Assembly: GCA_947087145.1 (NCBI GenBank)
Contig: CAMUBM010000037.1
Coordinates: 1 to 6,993 of the forward strand
From: an uncultured Mycoplasmatota bacterium
Lineage (GTDB): Bacteria > Bacillota_I > Bacilli_A > RF39 > UBA660
DNA: 6,993 nucleotides
Direction of reading: 5' to 3'
The translations under genes were made by a program, and so were the position numbers. This document shows, one piece after another, positions 5,346-6,993 of the stretch. The notes under the pieces were generated by a model, which ran no database searches, was not told the origin of the DNA, and was given only the letters and a program-made list of their open reading frames with translations. Each line of letters begins with the position of its first letter. Positions within the stretch are counted from its first letter, which is position 1.

Positions 5346-5588
5346 ATCTACATTTATAATTCCTTCAATTTCTTCTATTTCTTGTTGTAGCATCACTAAA
5401 ATATAGTTTTTTAAGGTAAAATCTTGTCCTAAGCAATCGATGCAGTGGCCTTTTAATTTTACGTAAACGTATTTATCTTCGTATTTTATGAATTCAATAT
5501 CTCCACCATCCATGTTGAGATAAGGACGTATTTCTTCAATCATTTCTTTTATTTTGTTTTCTACTTCCTTTTCTTTTTTGTCTTCCAT
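5340..5588 (-). CDS. yutI: Single-domain NifU-like iron-sulfur scaffold (YutI type, 82 aa)
   Basis: A NifU C-terminal-domain protein, which holds or delivers iron-sulfur clusters in the cytoplasm. RPYLNMDGGD (21-30) is the family signature near the N-terminus, and the cluster-binding CxxC is Cys49-Ile-Asp-Cys52, followed by TLK (58-60) and an EEIEGIINVDL end that matches the family's closing strand. Family members usually read CxxCPSS after this point; here it is CIDCLGQDF, which is unusual. The length of about 80 aa is normal. The start is the ATG at 5588, with AGGTGA 5 nt upstream (5594-5599); the GTG at 5597 belongs to that site. The TAG stop (5340-5342) reads as the last Leu codon of yutH on the other strand. 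Confidence 0.88.
   Translation of the reverse strand: MEDKKEKEVENKIKEMIEEIRPYLNMDGGDIEFIKYEDKYVYVKLKGHCIDCLGQDFTLKNYILVMLQQEIEEIEGIINVDL
5341..5358. terminator. AT-only inverted repeat over the convergent stop codons, possible weak terminator
   Basis: TATAAAT (5341-5347) and ATTTATA (5352-5358) are perfect 7-bp arms around CTAC. Read on the minus strand, the hairpin is followed after four bases (GTTC) by a run of six T, so it could weakly end the NifU-like transcript. On the plus strand no T run follows. The all-AT stem makes it weak. Confidence 0.3.
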
Positions 5589-5593
5589 GTGTA

Positions 5594-5599
5594 TCACCT
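5594..5599 (-). promoter_or_regulatory. Ribosome binding site AGGTGA that fixes the NifU start at 5588
   Basis: On the minus strand AGGTGA is 5 nt before the ATG. The GTG inside it is in frame and would add three spurious residues. Confidence 0.75.
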
Positions 5600-5606
5600 T
5601 TCAAGT

Positions 5607-5615
5607 ATTATAACA
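5607..5615 (-). promoter_or_regulatory. Extended -10 promoter of the NifU-like gene
   Basis: TG-T-TATAAT reads on the minus strand from 5615 to 5607. The RNA would start near 5600, directly at the AGGTGA site. No good -35 box is seen, as often with extended -10 promoters. The element overlaps the -35 region of the divergent promoter for the S1 gene. Confidence 0.6.
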
Positions 5616-5639
5616 AATATTTCGTAGAAATGGTATAAT
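5610..5639 (+). promoter_or_regulatory. Sigma-A-type promoter of the S1-domain gene
   Basis: TATAAT (5634-5639) is perfect with an extended TG at 5631-5632. ATAACA (5610-5615), 18 nt upstream, is a partial -35 box. An RNA start near 5646 gives a leader of about 16 nt. The -10 box contains the ATG at 5638, so that ATG cannot be the start of translation. Confidence 0.65.
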
Positions 5640-5650
5640 GGTACTTGATT

Positions 5651-5657
5651 GGAGTGA
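5651..5657 (+). promoter_or_regulatory. Ribosome binding site of the S1-domain gene
   Basis: GGAGTGA lies 4 nt before the ATG at 5662 and decides for that start over the in-frame ATG at 5638. Confidence 0.65.
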
Positions 5658-5661
5658 AGTT

Positions 5662-6015
5662 ATGGCTCAATTACAAGTTGGAGATATCCTAGAAGTTGTG
5701 GTCACTGGTATCGCAGGATATGGGATATTTGTACGCTATAATGAAGAGTATACTGGTTTAATTCATATTTCAGAAATATCGAATTATTTTGTTAAAAATA
5801 TAGCAGATTATGTTTCGGTTGGAGAGTCTATTTTATGTGAAGTTGTGGAAGTAGAGGAAGGGAGTAAACATTTAAAGCTGTCTATTAAAAATATCAATTA
5901 TAAGTTGGTTCCAAAGTATGGAAAGATTAAAGATACGAAAGATGGTTTTAAAGCATTACAAATGAAGTTACCTGTGTGGATAAGAGAAAAGTTAGCGGAA
6001 TTAAATGAAGAATAG
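5662..6015 (+). CDS. cvfD: S1-domain RNA-binding protein, CvfD/YugI (GSP13) type (117 aa)
   Basis: A small cytoplasmic RNA-binding protein. Family members (CvfD, YugI, general stress protein 13) act after transcription, some at the ribosome. A single S1 fold covers about 6-77: GDILEVVVTGIAGYGIFVRY, then the signature TGLIHISEIS (36-45), VSVGESILCEVVEVEE and LKLSIKNIN. The C-terminal tail has GFKALQMKLPVWIREK (about 94-109), corresponding to the GF-x2-L-x3-LP-x-WI element of CvfD proteins, which separates it from S1 repeats of other proteins. The length fits the family (about 120-130). The start is ATG 5662 because the upstream in-frame ATG is in the -10 box. Regulation is through a promoter that overlaps the divergent NifU promoter. 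It is convergent with the peptidase gene, with an 11-nt gap. Confidence 0.85.
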   Translation: MAQLQVGDILEVVVTGIAGYGIFVRYNEEYTGLIHISEISNYFVKNIADYVSVGESILCEVVEVEEGSKHLKLSIKNINYKLVPKYGKIKDTKDGFKALQMKLPVWIREKLAELNEE

Positions 6016-6028
6016 ACTTTTCTTTTTT
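6007..6028 (+). terminator. Possible weak terminator of the S1-domain gene
   Basis: GAAGA (6007-6011) can pair with TTTTC (6018-6022), including one G-T pair, around a 6-nt loop, followed by six T. It spans the TAG stop. The stem is weak. Confidence 0.3.
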
Positions 6029-6941
6029 ATTGGACTTTTTTGAAGGTAATAAATTGTCTTCCCATAGAGTCAAAACTTTTTTCTAATTGTTCTTTTGGAA
6101 CTTTTTTATTTTTTTCTTCTTTTAAAGGGTCATTTATATAGTAATAATCTGTATCCATTCCCGTTAAAACAACAGCATGGGCGTTTTTTGGATAGGTGTA
6201 AATCGATTGTTTGTCAAAACTAAACCATTCGTAGACGCTTTCTACTTCATGATAGTCGGTAGTTACCCAAATGACACTTGGCATTTCCTCGCTTGCTAGG
6301 AAGTAGAGTGGTGTTTTTTCTTTTTCTCCATTTAGAATACTAAATTTTTCTTTTAAGGAATTGTTTTCCATTATTTTTAAAGTTGCTTTTAAAATCACTG
6401 GTTCAAAGGTGCCCCAACCTCTATTTACACTAGCAGGGTCACCCGCATAACTAATGGCAGGATCAGGTCCAAATCTTTCGCCAGCTTTTTCATATACATT
6501 TTCTTTTTCTAGGTAATTTTCGATAAAATCTTTTAAGGAAATATGTATTCCTAAGTGTTGTAATACCATAACCATACTTGCTGCTTCACAGCCATTAGGG
6601 TAGTCAGGGTTTTGCAATAGTAATGGGACCTCTTTTTTGTTTGTATGTTCTTTTCTGAAGAGAGTGTATTCTTCTTCGGTACGAAAATAAGTGTTGTAAA
6701 ATGAAGTATTATCGGCGGACATTTCATAAATAGGTCTCCAAATATTCTCTTTTCTATTTTCTGATTGCACTTGATAATTCGTTATGATTTTTTGCGTGGT
6801 AAAATAGTCACTTTCAGGAGAGGGAATAAGAGCATGTTTTAATTTTTCGTGTTCATGGGTGTAAAGTTTTAACCACAATGCATTGGAAATTATCAGGATA
6901 AGTAGTAATAATAAAGGGATGTATTTTTTCATTTTTTTCAT
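6027..6941 (-). CDS. Membrane-anchored C39-family cysteine peptidase (304 aa)
   Basis: A papain-like cysteine peptidase of the C39_2/YvpB type, expected outside the membrane. The N-terminus is a basic head plus a hydrophobic helix at about 8-27 (IPLLLLLILIISNALWLKLY), acting as a signal anchor; no lipobox or clear cleavage motif is seen. A spacer to about 104 leads into the catalytic domain: VPLLLQNPDYPNGCEAAS gives Gln110 (oxyanion hole) and Cys118 (nucleophile), AHAVVLTGMD gives His255, and YYINDPL gives Asp271. GDPASVNRGWGTFEPVI (168-184) is also typical of this subfamily. No bacteriocin transporter domain is present, so it is not a C39 ABC exporter. The ATG at 6941 has AAAGGA about 7 nt upstream. 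Its substrate cannot be read from the sequence; cell wall or secreted-protein turnover is possible. Confidence 0.87.
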   Translation of the reverse strand: MKKMKKYIPLLLLLILIISNALWLKLYTHEHEKLKHALIPSPESDYFTTQKIITNYQVQSENRKENIWRPIYEMSADNTSFYNTYFRTEEEYTLFRKEHTNKKEVPLLLQNPDYPNGCEAASMVMVLQHLGIHISLKDFIENYLEKENVYEKAGERFGPDPAISYAGDPASVNRGWGTFEPVILKATLKIMENNSLKEKFSILNGEKEKTPLYFLASEEMPSVIWVTTDYHEVESVYEWFSFDKQSIYTYPKNAHAVVLTGMDTDYYYINDPLKEEKNKKVPKEQLEKSFDSMGRQFITFKKVQ

Positions 6942-6973
6942 AATTTTTTCCTTTGGGTTTGATTTTCAATTTT

Positions 6974-6979
6974 ATTATA
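6974..6979 (-). promoter_or_regulatory. -10 box of the C39 peptidase gene
   Basis: A perfect TATAAT reads on the minus strand (6979-6974), 33 nt before the ATG. The expected -35 position lies past the end of the window. Confidence 0.5.
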
Positions 6980-6993
6980 CTACTTTTTTTTAT

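Overview
The window is AT-rich chromosomal DNA with short gaps, one gene per strand segment, strong TATAAT-type promoters and T-tailed hairpin terminators. This is typical of a low-GC Firmicute (class Bacilli or a close relative). Two genes, yunB and yutH, belong to endospore-specific families, so the organism probably makes spores or descends recently from one that did. All tryptophans visible in the genes are TGG and no gene needs a TGA read-through, so the standard bacterial code fits. I cannot name a genus.

Layout, left to right. Positions 30-164 (minus) hold a small ferredoxin-like gene that ends before its fourth cluster cysteine. Back to back with it, 278-1150 (plus) encodes an acidic protein of unknown function with one C-terminal membrane helix. 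Then come yunB (1198-1938), a second unknown protein with a C-terminal membrane helix (1971-2795), yutD (2798-3082), a large unknown protein with a proline-rich linker and a C-terminal coiled coil (3129-4364), and yutH (4410-5345), all on the plus strand. A one-domain NifU/YutI protein (5340-5588, minus) converges on yutH and overlaps it by 6 bp. It is divergent from a small S1-domain RNA-binding protein of the CvfD/YugI type (5662-6015, plus). A membrane-anchored C39-family cysteine peptidase (6027-6941, minus) ends the window. There is no gene-free stretch longer than about 120 bases, and I see no tRNA, rRNA, CRISPR array or insertion sequence.

From memory, the order yunB - yutD - yutH - yutI parallels the Bacillus subtilis yun/yut region, with different genes between the shared ones. 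The locus therefore looks like an old conserved sporulation and housekeeping neighbourhood into which three unrecognised genes (278, 1971, 3129) are set. Regulation seems mostly gene by gene. Terminators are folded into the ends of coding regions, promoters follow at once, and several leaders are only about 10-20 nt. The clearest regulatory signal is a near-consensus sporulation sigma-E promoter directly before yutH, placed inside the terminator of the preceding gene. Four genes share one ribosome-binding arrangement, (A)GGTGA-N5-ATG, which creates a false in-frame GTG start nine bases before the true ATG.
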